Source: an uncultured Rhodospirillales bacterium (GTDB taxonomy: Bacteria > Pseudomonadota > Alphaproteobacteria > Acetobacterales > Acetobacteraceae). Taken from it: a stretch of 52,712 nt of DNA. Both the position numbers and the translations under genes were made by a program. Below are positions 7,855-16,573 of the stretch, piece after piece. How positions within the stretch are numbered: the stretch's first letter is position 1; each line of letters begins with the position of its first letter. The notes beneath the pieces are model-generated. The model did not search any database, was not told the DNA's origin, and worked only from the letters and a program-made list of their open reading frames with translations. The stretch lies in assembly GCA_903893975.1 (NCBI GenBank), contig CAITOL010000089.1:1-52712 (forward strand). The letters run 5' to 3'.

Positions 7855-9534
7855 ATGGCCAGCTATCAGTATGTCTATGTCATGAAGGACCTGACCAAGA
7901 ATTTTCCGGGTGGGCGGGAGGTGTTCAAGGGCATCACGCTCTCCTTCCTGCCGGGGGTGAAGATTGGTGTGCTGGGCGTGAACGGCGCGGGTAAGTCCAC
8001 CTTGTTGAAGATTATGGCCGGGGTGGAGAAGGATTACGGCGGCGAGGCTTGGGCGGCGGAGGGGGTGCGGATTGGCTACCTCGAGCAGGAGCCGAAGTTG
8101 GACGAGAGCAAGACGGTCTCGGAAAACGTGCAGATGGCGTTCGGCAAGTTGAAGGCGGCGTTGGATCGGTTCAACGAGATTTCCAACCTGTTCGCCGAGC
8201 CGATGGACGACGCGACGATGGACAAGTTGCTGGCCGAGCAGGGCGACTTGCAGGAGTTGATCGACGCGGAAGAGGGTTGGGAGCTGGAGCGGCGGATTGA
8301 GATTGCGTTGGATGCGCTGCGCTGCCCGCCGCCGGACAGCATGATCACGCATTTGTCGGGTGGGGAGCGGCGGCGGGTGGCGTTGTGCCGGCTGTTGCTA
8401 GAGAAGCCGGACATTCTGCTGCTGGACGAACCGACCAACCATTTGGACGCCGAGAGTGTGGCCTGGCTGGAGAAGACGCTGCGCGAGTTTGCCGGCACGG
8501 TGTTGGTGATTACCCATGACCGGTACTTCCTGGAAAACGTGACCAACTGGATTTTGGAGATCGAGCGCGGGCGGGGCTATCCGTTCGAGGGCAATTACTC
8601 GTCTTGGCTGGACCAGAAGCGCAAGCGGCTGGCGCAGGAGGAGAAGGAAGAGACCTCGCGGATGCGGGCGTTGGATGCGGAGGCGGAGTGGATTAGCAGC
8701 TCGGCCCGGGCGCGGCAGACCAAGAGCCGGGCGCGTATTCAGCGGTATGAGGAGATGTTGCAGAAGAGCCAGGAGCAGCAATCGGGCGTGGCGGAGATTG
8801 TGATCCCGCCGGGGCCGCGCCTGGGTGGCACGGTGATCGAGGCTGAGGGGCTGGGCAAGAGCTTTGGCGACCGGCTGTTGATTGAGAACCTGAACTTCAA
8901 GCTGCCGCCGGGCGGGATTGTCGGCGTGATCGGGCCGAACGGGGCGGGCAAGTCCACATTGTTCAAGATGATCACCGGGCTGGAGCAGCCGGACGAGGGC
9001 AAGCTGAAGATCGGTGAGACGGTGAAGCTCGGCTATGTCGATCAGAGCCGCGACACGCTGGACCCGAACAAGTCGGTTTGGGAAGAGGTGAGTGGCGGGA
9101 CGGATGTGCTGTATATCGGCAAGCGGGCGGTGCCGTCGCGGGCGTATGTGGGGGCGTTCAACTTCAAGGGCTCTGACCAGCAGAAGAAGGTGGGCATTCT
9201 GTCCGGCGGTGAGCGTAACCGAGTGCATCTGGCGAAGATGTTGAAGACGGAGGCGAACGTTATCCTGCTCGACGAACCGACGAACGATTTGGACGTGGAT
9301 ACGTTGCGGGCGTTGGAGGAGGCGTTGGAGGAGTTCGCGGGCTGTGCGGTGGTGATCAGCCATGATCGCTGGTTCCTGGACCGGTTGGCGACGCATATTC
9401 TGGCGTTTGAGGGCGACAGCCACGTGGAGTGGTTTGAGGGTAACTTTCAGGCCTATGAAGAGGATAAGCGACGTCGACTTGGTGCGGATGCGACGGAGCC
9501 GCATCGGATTAAGTATCGGCCGCTGGTTCGGTAG
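7855..9534 (+). CDS. ettA: Energy-dependent translational throttle protein EttA (ABC-F ATPase)
   Basis: The protein has 559 residues, the usual EttA length, with GAAGGAG 9 bases before the ATG. Two ABC ATPase domains lack membrane segments: Walker [10 protein letters not shown] (about 40) and GPNGAGKST (about 360), signatures LSGGERRR and LSGGERNR, and Walker B ...[11 protein letters not shown] and ...[10 protein letters not shown]. The linker between them (P-site tRNA interaction motif region) is charged and helical. EttA binds the ribosomal E site and gates the first peptide bond according to ATP/ADP level. It has its own transcription unit, flanked by hairpin repeats on both sides. Confidence 0.96.
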   Translation: MASYQYVYVMKDLTKNFPGGREVFKGITLSFLPGVKIGVLGVNGAGKSTLLKIMAGVEKDYGGEAWAAEGVRIGYLEQEPKLDESKTVSENVQMAFGKLKAALDRFNEISNLFAEPMDDATMDKLLAEQGDLQELIDAEEGWELERRIEIALDALRCPPPDSMITHLSGGERRRVALCRLLLEKPDILLLDEPTNHLDAESVAWLEKTLREFAGTVLVITHDRYFLENVTNWILEIERGRGYPFEGNYSSWLDQKRKRLAQEEKEETSRMRALDAEAEWISSSARARQTKSRARIQRYEEMLQKSQEQQSGVAEIVIPPGPRLGGTVIEAEGLGKSFGDRLLIENLNFKLPPGGIVGVIGPNGAGKSTLFKMITGLEQPDEGKLKIGETVKLGYVDQSRDTLDPNKSVWEEVSGGTDVLYIGKRAVPSRAYVGAFNFKGSDQQKKVGILSGGERNRVHLAKMLKTEANVILLDEPTNDLDVDTLRALEEALEEFAGCAVVISHDRWFLDRLATHILAFEGDSHVEWFEGNFQAYEEDKRRRLGADATEPHRIKYRPLVR

Positions 9535-9540
9535 GGGGGA

Positions 9541-9690
9541 GGAGGGTGTTCTTTTTGTGAACAAAAAGAACCAAAAAAACTTTATCGATTTCTGGGCGAT
9601 GCCGTACATCCCCCGGTGGGCGGGTGTTCGTGGAGCCAATGTTGGAAAAGTTTTTTGCTCCTTTTTTTCAAAAAAGGAGTGCTTGCCTTC
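9541..9690 (+). repeat. Composite hairpin repeat, about 150 bp (copy 1)
   Basis: A class 1 hairpin (GTTCTTTTTGT 9548-9558, ACAAAAAGAAC 9561-9571) is joined by about 85 bp to a class 2 hairpin (CTCCTTTTTT from 9658, AAAAAAGGAG 9670-9679). The whole unit recurs inverted at 27150-27305 with most bases conserved, including the spacer. It starts within 10 bases of the ettA stop codon, the same position the other copy takes after its own gene. Confidence 0.85.
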
Positions 9691-9708
9691 TTCTGATCGG
9701 CCAAAGCC

Positions 9709-10218
9709 ATGAACCCAAGTTGGGTAATTCGCACCGGGCGGCTGATGATGCGCCCGGTGGCGTATGGCGATCTGGCGGATTTGCGCGCGTTGAAGGCGGA
9801 CCCGCAGGTGTTTGCGGTGATGCTGGGTGGGGTGCGCGGGTCGGTGCAGGTGGCGGAGGAGCTGGCGGAGGATATCCAGTTCTGGGGCGCGCATGGCGTG
9901 GGCATGTGGGCGGTGCGCGATCTGGCCGGGGTGTTTGTCGGCCTGGTTGGGTTGCACGGGCGGCCGGATGGGCGCGGCATGGCGTTGCGGTTTGCGATGA
10001 CGCTGGCGGCGCAAGGGCGTGGCTATGCCAGCGAAGCGGCCGGGGCGGCGTTACGGTTTGCGCATGATCAGGCCGGGCTGCGTCGGGTGGTGGCGGTGGC
10101 GCGGTTCAGCAACGTGGCGTCACGCCAGGTGCTGGGGGGCATTGGCATGACGCTGTGCGAGACGTGGCTGCGCGATGGCGAGGCGACGGTGATGTATGAG
10201 AGCGTGCGGCGGGATTAG
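9709..10218 (+). CDS. GNAT N-acetyltransferase, RimJ/RimL-like
   Basis: The protein has 169 residues. It opens with IRTGRLMMRPVAYGDLADL, typical of Acetyltransf_3 proteins that acetylate ribosomal or other N-termini and antibiotics. The acetyl-CoA-binding motif region reads AAQGRGYASEAAGAAL (the Q/RxxGxG/A loop), and ARFSNVASRQVLGGIGM matches the usual 'NxxSxxvleklGF' ending. The substrate is unknown. Its stop overlaps the stop of convergent aliA. Confidence 0.85.
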   Translation: MNPSWVIRTGRLMMRPVAYGDLADLRALKADPQVFAVMLGGVRGSVQVAEELAEDIQFWGAHGVGMWAVRDLAGVFVGLVGLHGRPDGRGMALRFAMTLAAQGRGYASEAAGAALRFAHDQAGLRRVVAVARFSNVASRQVLGGIGMTLCETWLRDGEATVMYESVRRD

Positions 10219-11807
10219 GTTTTGGCGATTTCGCGCAGGCGGAATTTCTGGATTTTGCCGCTGGGGGTGCGCGGCATTTCGGTGACGATTTCCAAACGTT
10301 CCGGGATGTATTGGCGGGCCATGCGCTGGTCGGCGAGGTAGGCGGTCATATCCGCGAAGGAGAGGCTGGCGCCGTCGCGCAGTTTGACGAAGGCGCAGGC
10401 GCGTTCCCCCAGGCGTGGGTCCGGCGTGCCGACGATGGCGATTTCGGCGATGGCGGGGTGGCGGAAGAGCAGGTTTTCGACCTCCACGACCGGAATGTTT
10501 TCGCCGCCGCGGATGATGATGTCTTTCGAGCGGCCGGCGATGCGGATGTAGCCTTCCGGGTCCATGCGGGCGAGGTCACCGGTATCGAACCAGCCGTCGG
10601 GGTCGGTGTTGTCCAGTTCCGGGCGCTTGAGGTAGCCGAGAAAGTTGGAGCAGCCGCGCACTTGCAGGCGGCCTTCGGTGCCGGGCGGGAGTGGGGTGCC
10701 CTCGGCGTCGATGACGCGGACCTGCATGCCCGGGAGGGCGCGGCCGTCAGTGGTGGTGGCCTTGTCTTCCGGGTCGTCCGGCAGGGTGGTGGTGACGGCG
10801 CCGTTTTCCGACATGCCCCAGGCGGAGATGATGGCGGCACCGAGGGCGGGGCGGGCGCGGGTGACGAGGGCGCGGGGGATGGGGGCGCCGGCGGAGACGA
10901 AGACGCGCAGGCTGGGGGTGGTGAGGCCGGTGGCTTCGACGTGTTCGGTGAGGTCGTTGAGGAAGGGGGTGGCGCCCATGGTGAAGCTGGCGCGGTAGTG
11001 CGTGATCTGGCGGGCCATTTCGGGGGCGGTGAACTGGTCTTGCAGCACGGCGGTGGCGCCGAGCATGACGGGCAGCACGAGGCCGTACATGAAGCCGAGC
11101 TGGTGGGCCATGGGGGAGGGCATGTGGATGACGTCGTCCGCGCCGAGGCCGAGGCGGGCGGCGAAGGGGACGAGGTTGGAGAGCATGGTGTTGGAGCTGT
11201 GCAGCACGCCCTTTGGCTCTCCGGTGGTGCCGCTGGTGTAGAGGAGCTGGATGACCGCGTCCGGGGTGGGCGGCGACAAAGCGGGGGGAGCGTCGGCGAG
11301 CAGGGCGTCAAACGGTTCGGCGTGGGTGGTGGCGTCGCCGATAGCGAAGACGTGGCGCAAGGCGGGGAGTTGGTCGCGGACATTGGCGACCATGGCCGGG
11401 TAGTCGAAGCCACGGAAGCTGGTGGGGACGACGAGGATTTTGGTTTCGGCCAGAGCGAGCATGAAGGCGAGTTCGCGTTCGCGGAAAATCACCATCAGCG
11501 GGTTGCTGACCGCGCCGGCTTTGAGGCAGGCGAGGTGGAGGACACTGAACTCCCACCAGTTGGGGAGCTGGAACGAAACCGTGTCGCCGGGTTGGACGCC
11601 GCGGGCGCGGAGGTTGGCGGCGAGGCGGTCGGACAGGTGATCGAGGGTGCGGTAGTCGAGCTGCTGTTCGTGGCCGTTGCGGATGGCGATGATGGCGGGC
11701 TTGAGCGGGGTGGCGGCGACGGCGTGGCGGAGGTGATCCAGCAGGGTACGGTCTTGCCAGTCACCGCGTGCGATCATCGCGGCGCGACGGGTTTCGATAT
11801 TTTGCAT
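10215..11807 (-). CDS. aliA: Cyclohexanecarboxylate-CoA ligase-like AMP-dependent acyl-CoA synthetase
   Basis: The protein has 530 residues, and GGGAGG precedes the ATG at 11807. It has the adenylate-forming motifs LLYTSGTTGEPKGV (P-loop A3), SAWGMSENG (A5), GWFDTGDLARMDPEGYI (A7/A8), GRSKDIIIRGGENI and a C-terminal PRTPSGKIQK with the catalytic Lys. It should activate an alicyclic or aromatic acid to its CoA thioester. The assignment to AliA rests mostly on neighbours: aliB is 24 bp upstream, with badI and badH beyond, as in the Rhodopseudomonas cyclohexanecarboxylate pathway. Substrate range could be broader. Confidence 0.85.
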   Translation of the reverse strand: MQNIETRRAAMIARGDWQDRTLLDHLRHAVAATPLKPAIIAIRNGHEQQLDYRTLDHLSDRLAANLRARGVQPGDTVSFQLPNWWEFSVLHLACLKAGAVSNPLMVIFRERELAFMLALAETKILVVPTSFRGFDYPAMVANVRDQLPALRHVFAIGDATTHAEPFDALLADAPPALSPPTPDAVIQLLYTSGTTGEPKGVLHSSNTMLSNLVPFAARLGLGADDVIHMPSPMAHQLGFMYGLVLPVMLGATAVLQDQFTAPEMARQITHYRASFTMGATPFLNDLTEHVEATGLTTPSLRVFVSAGAPIPRALVTRARPALGAAIISAWGMSENGAVTTTLPDDPEDKATTTDGRALPGMQVRVIDAEGTPLPPGTEGRLQVRGCSNFLGYLKRPELDNTDPDGWFDTGDLARMDPEGYIRIAGRSKDIIIRGGENIPVVEVENLLFRHPAIAEIAIVGTPDPRLGERACAFVKLRDGASLSFADMTAYLADQRMARQYIPERLEIVTEMPRTPSGKIQKFRLREIAKT

Positions 11808-11831
11808 GTTTGCCTCCCGCTGGTTTTTGTT

Positions 11832-12992
11832 TCAGCTTCGATTGAGGTGTTGGACGGAGAGCCGGCCGGCGCGCTCGCGGGCGACGATCATTTTCATGAT
11901 CTGTGCGGTGCCGTCGCCGATCTCCAGGCCCATGACGTCACGCAGGCGCTGCTGGTGCGGCAGGTCCAGCGACCAGCCGTAATGGCCGTGGGTGAGCAGG
12001 CATTGGTGGATGACGTCGACGGCGGTTTTCGGGCCGAGCCATTTGCACATCGCGGCTTCGGCGGTGTGGGCGGCGTCGGCGTCGCGCAGGCGGAGGGTGT
12101 GGTAGCAGAGCTGGCGCACGGCGGCGATCAGGCCTTCCCCTTCGGCGAGGGGGAAGGTGACGCCCTGGTATTGGGCGATGGGGGCGCCGAAGGCCTGGCG
12201 TTCGGTGATGTAGGCCCAGCTTTCGTCGAGCGAGGCCTGGGCGATGGCGCAGCATTGCAGGCCGATCAGCGCGCGGCTGTAGTCGAAGCCCTGCATGACC
12301 TGGACGAAGCCCATGCCTTCGTCGGCGAGACGGTGGCTGACGGGAACGCGGACGTCGTCAAAGAAGATCGAGCCGCGGCCGACGGCTTTGCTGCCGAGGT
12401 CGTTGAAGCGGGTGCGGCTGATGCCGGGCAGGTCCATGGGCACCAGCAGGGCGGTGACGCCCTTGGCGCCAGGACCGCCGGTGCGGGCGAAGACGACGGC
12501 GACATCAGCCTGGTCGGCCATGCTGATGGAGGATTTTTCGCCGCGCAGGACGTAGTGGTCGCCATCGCGTTTGGCGGACAGAGCGAGGTTGGCGGCATCC
12601 GAGCCGCCGCGTGGTTCAGTGAGGGCCAGCGCGATCAGGGCTTCGCCGGAGATGATGCGCGGGAGCCAGTAGCCGGCGAGGTCGGGGCTGGCGTGGCGGG
12701 CGACGATCTGGCCGTTGAGGGAGGCGAGCAATGGCACGTAGGAGACGTTGAAATCCCCGTAGGCGACGGCTTCGATGATGATGCCGGTGGTTGCGCTGGG
12801 GGCGCCCAGGCCGCCGTATCGCTCCGGCAGATCGGCGCCGATCAGGCCGAGTTCCCCCATTTCCCGCACCAGGGCGCGGGAAATGGTGGCTTCGGTTTCG
12901 CGGCGCATATAGGCGGGGGCGAGCCGTTCGCGGGCGAAACGTTGGGCGACGTCCTGATAGGCGCGCTGCTCGTCGGTGAGGAGGGCGGACAT
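11832..12992 (-). CDS. aliB: Acyl-CoA dehydrogenase, AliB-like (cyclohexanecarboxyl-CoA dehydrogenase)
   Basis: The protein has 386 residues, full length for the family. The N-terminal helical domain begins LLTDEQRAYQDVAQRFARE. The central FAD-binding beta domain has IALALTEPRGGSDAANL and GEKSSISMADQAD. The C-terminal domain has the FAD contact QCLLTHGHYGWS. It would introduce a double bond into the ring of cyclohexanecarboxyl-CoA, passing electrons to ETF. It starts 2 bp after the badI stop, so the operon is tight. The family is certain; the substrate comes from context. Confidence 0.85.
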   Translation of the reverse strand: MSALLTDEQRAYQDVAQRFARERLAPAYMRRETEATISRALVREMGELGLIGADLPERYGGLGAPSATTGIIIEAVAYGDFNVSYVPLLASLNGQIVARHASPDLAGYWLPRIISGEALIALALTEPRGGSDAANLALSAKRDGDHYVLRGEKSSISMADQADVAVVFARTGGPGAKGVTALLVPMDLPGISRTRFNDLGSKAVGRGSIFFDDVRVPVSHRLADEGMGFVQVMQGFDYSRALIGLQCCAIAQASLDESWAYITERQAFGAPIAQYQGVTFPLAEGEGLIAAVRQLCYHTLRLRDADAAHTAEAAMCKWLGPKTAVDVIHQCLLTHGHYGWSLDLPHQQRLRDVMGLEIGDGTAQIMKMIVARERAGRLSVQHLNRS

Positions 12993-12994
12993 GG

Positions 12995-13780
12995 TTAGAT
13001 CTGATGCTTGCGGAAGTCGGGCTTGCGCTTTTCGTTGAAGGCGCGGACGCCTTCTTTCGATTCGTCGCTGGCGTAGTACATCGTCAGCGCCTGCATCCCC
13101 ATGCCGGAGATGCCTTTGATGTTGTCGCTATCGGCGTTGAAGGAACGTTTGGCGATGGCGATGGCGGTGGGGCTGCGCTCGACGATTTCAGCGCACCAGG
13201 CGGCGATTTCCTGGTCGAGGTCTTCGTGCGGCACGACCTTGTTGACGAGCCCCATGGCGAGCGCCTCGGCGGCGGTGTAGCGGCGGCAGAGATACCAGAT
13301 CTCCCGCGCCTTCTTTTCGCCGACGACACGGGCGAGATAGGCGGTGCCGAAGCCGGGATCGACCGAGCCCATTTTCGGGCCGACCTGGCCGAAGATGGCT
13401 TTTTCCGAGGCGATGGTCAGATCGCAGATCGTGGCCAGCACGTTGCCGCCGCCGATGGCGTAGCCTTGCACGCGGGCGATGACGGGCTTCGGCACTTCGC
13501 GGATGATACCTTGCAGTTCTTCGACCGGCAGGCCGATGATGCCGCGCCCGTCATATTGGCCGTCATGCGCGGATTGATCGCCGCCGGTGCAGAAGGCGCG
13601 GTCGCCCGCGCCGCCGAAGACGATGACGCCCACCGATTTGTCCCAGCCGGCGCGGTTGAAGGCGTGGATCAACTCTTCGCAGGTCTGGCCGCGGAAGGCG
13701 TTCATCACCTTCGGGCGGTTGATGGTGATGTGGGCAACGTTATCGTTGACGCGAAACAAAATATCTTGATAATCCATCAT
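12995..13780 (-). CDS. badI: 2-ketocyclohexanecarboxyl-CoA hydrolase (crotonase family)
   Basis: The protein has 261 residues, with GGAGCGAG before an ATGATG start. It is a crotonase fold, but with features I recognise from BadI rather than ordinary enoyl-CoA hydratases: MNAFRGQTCEELI, GDRAFCTGGDQSAHDGQYDG, VQGYAIGGGNVLATICDLT and GQVGPKMGSVDPGFGTAYLA. BadI cleaves the ring of 2-ketocyclohexanecarboxyl-CoA to pimelyl-CoA. The remaining close alternative is a MenB-type naphthoate synthase, which shares these motifs, but the genomic partners favour BadI. Confidence 0.9.
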   Translation of the reverse strand: MMDYQDILFRVNDNVAHITINRPKVMNAFRGQTCEELIHAFNRAGWDKSVGVIVFGGAGDRAFCTGGDQSAHDGQYDGRGIIGLPVEELQGIIREVPKPVIARVQGYAIGGGNVLATICDLTIASEKAIFGQVGPKMGSVDPGFGTAYLARVVGEKKAREIWYLCRRYTAAEALAMGLVNKVVPHEDLDQEIAAWCAEIVERSPTAIAIAKRSFNADSDNIKGISGMGMQALTMYYASDESKEGVRAFNEKRKPDFRKHQI

Positions 13781-13836
13781 CTCGCTCCAGAAATGGGTCC
13801 AAAACAGGCGTGCGGGTGTGGCCTGGCCGGCCGTTG

Positions 13837-14604
13837 TTAGCCCGCCATGGTCAGGCCGCCGGAGACGCTGATCACCTGCCCGGTGATGAAGGCGGCATCG
13901 TCGCTGGCAAAGAACAGCACCGCACCTGGCAGATCTTCCGGTTCACCGATGCGACCGAGCGGGACGGAGCGGCGGAAGGCTTCTTCCAGCTTCTCCGGAT
14001 TGCCGGCGCCCTGCTTGTAGCCTTCGAACAGCGCGGAATGGGTCGGGCCGGGGCAGACGACGTTGACGGTGATCTGATTGCGGGCGTGTTCGCGGGCGAT
14101 GGTTTTGGAAAAGCCGAGCAGGCCGGATTTGCAGGCGGCGTACACCGCTTCACCGGATGAGCCGACGCGGGCGGCGTCGGAGGCGATGTTGACGATCCGG
14201 CCGCCGCCTTGCGCGATCATGGTCGGCAGGACGGCGTGGTGCAGGTTGAGCGCGCCGACGAGGTTGATGCTGATCAGTTTGTGCCATTCCTCGGGCGTGC
14301 TGTCCTTGAACAGGCGGAAGACGTCCCAGCCGGCGTTGTTGACCAGTACGTCGATGCGCCCGTGCCGGGCGAGCACGTCGTCAGTGGCGGCTTTGACCGC
14401 GGCGTAGTCGGTAATGTCGCAGCCAAAGCCGCGGGCCAGGCCGCCGGCGGCGGTGATGGCGGCGGCGGTTGCTTCGGCCGCCGCGAGATTGATGTCGAAC
14501 ACCGCGACTTTGGCGCCGGCTGCGGCGAAGCGTTTGCAGGTGGCGCCACCGATGGCGCCGCCGCCGCCGGTCACGATGACGATTTTATCTTTCAGGCCGC
14601 GCAT
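13837..14604 (-). CDS. badH: 2-hydroxycyclohexanecarboxyl-CoA dehydrogenase (SDR)
   Basis: The protein has 255 residues, with GGAGG 6 bases before the ATG at 14604. It has classical short-chain dehydrogenase motifs: TGGGGAIGGATC (dinucleotide loop), FDIN (Asp after strand 2, so NAD rather than NADP), NNAGWD, the catalytic Ser in NIASDAA, and YAACK. It would oxidise the 2-hydroxy to the 2-keto ring thioester, the step before BadI. It is the first gene of the badH-badI-aliB-aliA run and faces badR across 90 bp. Confidence 0.87.
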   Translation of the reverse strand: MRGLKDKIVIVTGGGGAIGGATCKRFAAAGAKVAVFDINLAAAEATAAAITAAGGLARGFGCDITDYAAVKAATDDVLARHGRIDVLVNNAGWDVFRLFKDSTPEEWHKLISINLVGALNLHHAVLPTMIAQGGGRIVNIASDAARVGSSGEAVYAACKSGLLGFSKTIAREHARNQITVNVVCPGPTHSALFEGYKQGAGNPEKLEEAFRRSVPLGRIGEPEDLPGAVLFFASDDAAFITGQVISVSGGLTMAG

Positions 14605-14632
14605 GTCGCCTCCGTTCTTTGCTGGCTAACCA

Positions 14633-14693
14633 GATATAGCAATGGTATGACATAAACTCCGAAGCGCTCGCAAGCGATATATAGCAAGGTATT
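14633..14693. promoter_or_regulatory. Two related candidate BadR operator sites
   Basis: ATATAGCAATGGTAT (14634-14648) and ATATAGCAAGGTAT (14679-14692) are near-direct repeats in the badH/badR intergenic space. The first contains an imperfect palindrome, ATAgCA-a-TGgTAT. The second overlaps the badR ribosome-binding site, so one protein could control both directions. The MarR-type regulator next door is the obvious candidate. This is inference. Confidence 0.5.
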
Positions 14694-14694
14694 G

Positions 14695-15183
14695 ATGGAT
14701 ACGCCCGAACATAGCCAAACTGCCCGGTTCGATGTGGCCAATCGCTTGTTTCTGCGCTTGTACCAAGCGTCGAACCTGCTGCATAAAACCGGCACCAAGG
14801 CGGTGGCGCGGTTTGGCGCGACCACGCAGCAATGGGCGGTGCTGGGGGCGCTGTCGCGGCCGGCGGAGCGGGCGCAGGGGATGACGGTGAAGCAGTTGGT
14901 CGGCTTCCTGATGGTCAGCCGGCAGAACCTGACCGCGGTGCTGGACCGGCTGGAGCGGGCGGGGCTGGTGGAGCGCAGCCGGATTGCCGGCGATGGGCGG
15001 TTGCGCCATGTCCGGCTGACGGCGCAGGGCGCACAAATGTGGGCGGATATGCAGCCGGCTATTCGTGATTACTACGCCGATGCTCTTGATGGGTTTTCGA
15101 CCGACGAGGCGGTCATGCTATTTCGCCTGCTCGACCGGTTGCGCGATCGCTTGGCGGACATCGTGGAACCCGAACTGGGCTGA
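14695..15183 (+). CDS. badR: MarR-family transcriptional regulator, BadR-like
   Basis: The protein has 162 residues. The ATG at 14695 is used, with AAGG 5 bases upstream; a TTG one codon earlier is the alternative. The winged-helix core is plain: GATTQQWAVLGAL, MTVKQLVGFLMVSRQNLTAV (recognition helix), LDRLERAGLVERSR, then the wing GDGRLRHVRLTAQG. In Rhodopseudomonas, BadR represses the cyclohexanecarboxylate genes and is released by a pathway CoA intermediate. The same role is likely here, as the gene diverges from badH. Confidence 0.85.
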   Translation: MDTPEHSQTARFDVANRLFLRLYQASNLLHKTGTKAVARFGATTQQWAVLGALSRPAERAQGMTVKQLVGFLMVSRQNLTAVLDRLERAGLVERSRIAGDGRLRHVRLTAQGAQMWADMQPAIRDYYADALDGFSTDEAVMLFRLLDRLRDRLADIVEPELG

Positions 15184-15186
15184 GCG

Positions 15187-15576
15187 TTATTGCAACGGTA
15201 CGCGAACGGTGAGGCTGGGAACCAGTGTGGTGCCGATGGCGCCGCCGGGGTTGCCGACCTGTCGGGTGCGACGTTCAAGCTGTGATGAGTAGCCGGAGCC
15301 GGGCGCATAGCCGTTGGCCAAGGCCGGCTGGCCGGTGCGATCGGCCATCGTCGGCTCAACCCGCGGGTGCTTATCGATCGGCGGAAGCGGCGGGTCGATG
15401 TCGAAATTGGGCACCGGGGCGGGGTCCAAGCTTTTCGGTGGTGTCTCGCTTTCCAGCTTGGGCATCGGGCCCTTGATCAGCAGGTCGGGCTTGGCGGGCG
15501 GGACGGCGGCGGCGCCTGGGGGCGGCATGGCCACAGCCAGCAGCGCCGGCAACAGCAGGGTGGCGGTGCGGCGCAT
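15187..15576 (-). CDS. Small exported Pro-rich protein, unknown function
   Basis: The protein has 129 residues, starting at the ATG at 15576, which overlaps the Nudix stop (TAATG). The first 23 or so residues form a signal peptide (MRRTATLLLPALLAVAMPPP...AAA). The mature part is rich in Pro, Asp and Lys with PPLPPIDKHP, then a Gly/Gln-rich end closing in TVRVPLQ. No domain is recognised. Translational coupling to the Nudix gene supports it as real, although the two jobs look unrelated. Confidence 0.6.
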   Translation of the reverse strand: MRRTATLLLPALLAVAMPPPGAAAVPPAKPDLLIKGPMPKLESETPPKSLDPAPVPNFDIDPPLPPIDKHPRVEPTMADRTGQPALANGYAPGSGYSSQLERRTRQVGNPGGAIGTTLVPSLTVRVPLQ

Positions 15577-16118
15577 TACCCGCGCCCGGCGCGCCCGACA
15601 CCGCGAGGATCGGTTGGCGGGTTGCCGGCCGGGGCGCCGAGCGGGCCGGTCTGGTTGGCGTGCCATGCTTGCAGCGCCCAGTGCACGGTGGGGAAGGCCA
15701 GTTGGTCCCAGGGGATATCGTCCCAGGCGAACAGCGCGACTTCCAGGCTTTCGGTGCCAGCGCCGAAGGAGGGCTGATCGGCAAAGCGGGCGCGGAACAT
15801 GATATGGACCTGGCCGATGCGGCTGATCGAGTAGATCGCCAGGATGCCGTCCAGGGTAATATCGGCTTCGGCTTCTTCCAGCGCTTCTCGCCTGGCGCCG
15901 TCCTCGACGGTTTCGCCGAGTTCCATGTAGCCGGCGGGGAGGGTCCAGAAGCCGTGGCGCGGTTCGATCGCGCGGCGGCAGAGCAGGATTTTACCGTCAT
16001 GCGCCACGACGGCGCCGGCGACGATTTTGGGGTTTTGATAGTCGATATGGCCGCAGTCGCGGCACACCATGCGCTCGCGGTTATCGCCGTCCGGGACTTC
16101 GAGTGCAAAATCGACCAT
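15576..16118 (-). CDS. Nudix hydrolase with N-terminal zinc-ribbon-like region
   Basis: The protein has 180 residues, starting at the ATG at 16118 (a TTG lies two codons upstream). A CxxC pair (MVCRDCGH) near residue 20 precedes the domain; only one pair is present, so metal binding may be incomplete. The Nudix box GYMELGETVEDGARREALEE follows the pattern Gx5Ex7REUxEE around residues 70-90. It should hydrolyse a nucleoside diphosphate derivative such as ADP-ribose or an NADH-type dinucleotide; the substrate is not predictable. The C-terminus beyond the domain is Gly/Pro-rich and probably disordered. Confidence 0.88.
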   Translation of the reverse strand: MVDFALEVPDGDNRERMVCRDCGHIDYQNPKIVAGAVVAHDGKILLCRRAIEPRHGFWTLPAGYMELGETVEDGARREALEEAEADITLDGILAIYSISRIGQVHIMFRARFADQPSFGAGTESLEVALFAWDDIPWDQLAFPTVHWALQAWHANQTGPLGAPAGNPPTDPRGVGRAGRG

Positions 16119-16176
16119 AGGCAAGATGTGGCATGCTCAGGGGCTGGGTTTCAACCCCGCTGCGCGCAGATCCGGC

Positions 16177-16398
16177 CTAGACGGAGAGATTGAGCAGCGA
16201 CCCGCGCGGCGGCGGCTGAGAGGGCGGGCTGCTGGGCAGGGCCTGCAGCGGCGTTTGCGTGTTGGCCCGCGCCTGCTGCACCCCGGCGACGGCGCCGGGA
16301 ATGTCAGTTACGGTGGGCCGTTGGGTCGGCGCGCTGGGACGCGGACCGGACGGGATATTGTTTGCGGAGAAGGCCGCAAGGGATGATGTTGAAATCAT
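16177..16398 (-). CDS. Small proline-rich hypothetical protein
   Basis: The protein has 73 residues from the ATG at 16398; several in-frame ATGs upstream (16407, 16434) make the start uncertain. The sequence is low complexity, with SGPRPSAPTQRPTVTDIPGA followed by a Gln/Ala helix and a Pro-rich end PPRGSLLNLSV. No domain or signal is seen. I keep it because codon use is core-like and the ending looks like a conserved short motif. A spurious call is possible. Confidence 0.4.
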   Translation of the reverse strand: MISTSSLAAFSANNIPSGPRPSAPTQRPTVTDIPGAVAGVQQARANTQTPLQALPSSPPSQPPPRGSLLNLSV

Positions 16399-16573
16399 AG
16401 CTCGCATGGTAAGTCGCATTGGTGAAGACTTCATTAATGAGACACGGTTTGCCTCATGCACCTTCGCCAGGCGGGAGTCGAGGATTTTCGCCACATCGCT
16501 TGACGTCAGACGTTGCTGTACCCCCAAGCTTTCACCTCACGCGCCCGAGTGGCGCCATGCAGGAGCTTTGCCC

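Noticed and set aside
10311-12998. 895-codon open frame on the plus strand
   Set aside because: It is the antisense shadow of aliA and aliB, which have full domain sets. Gly/Ala/Glu-rich output is a GC-content artefact.
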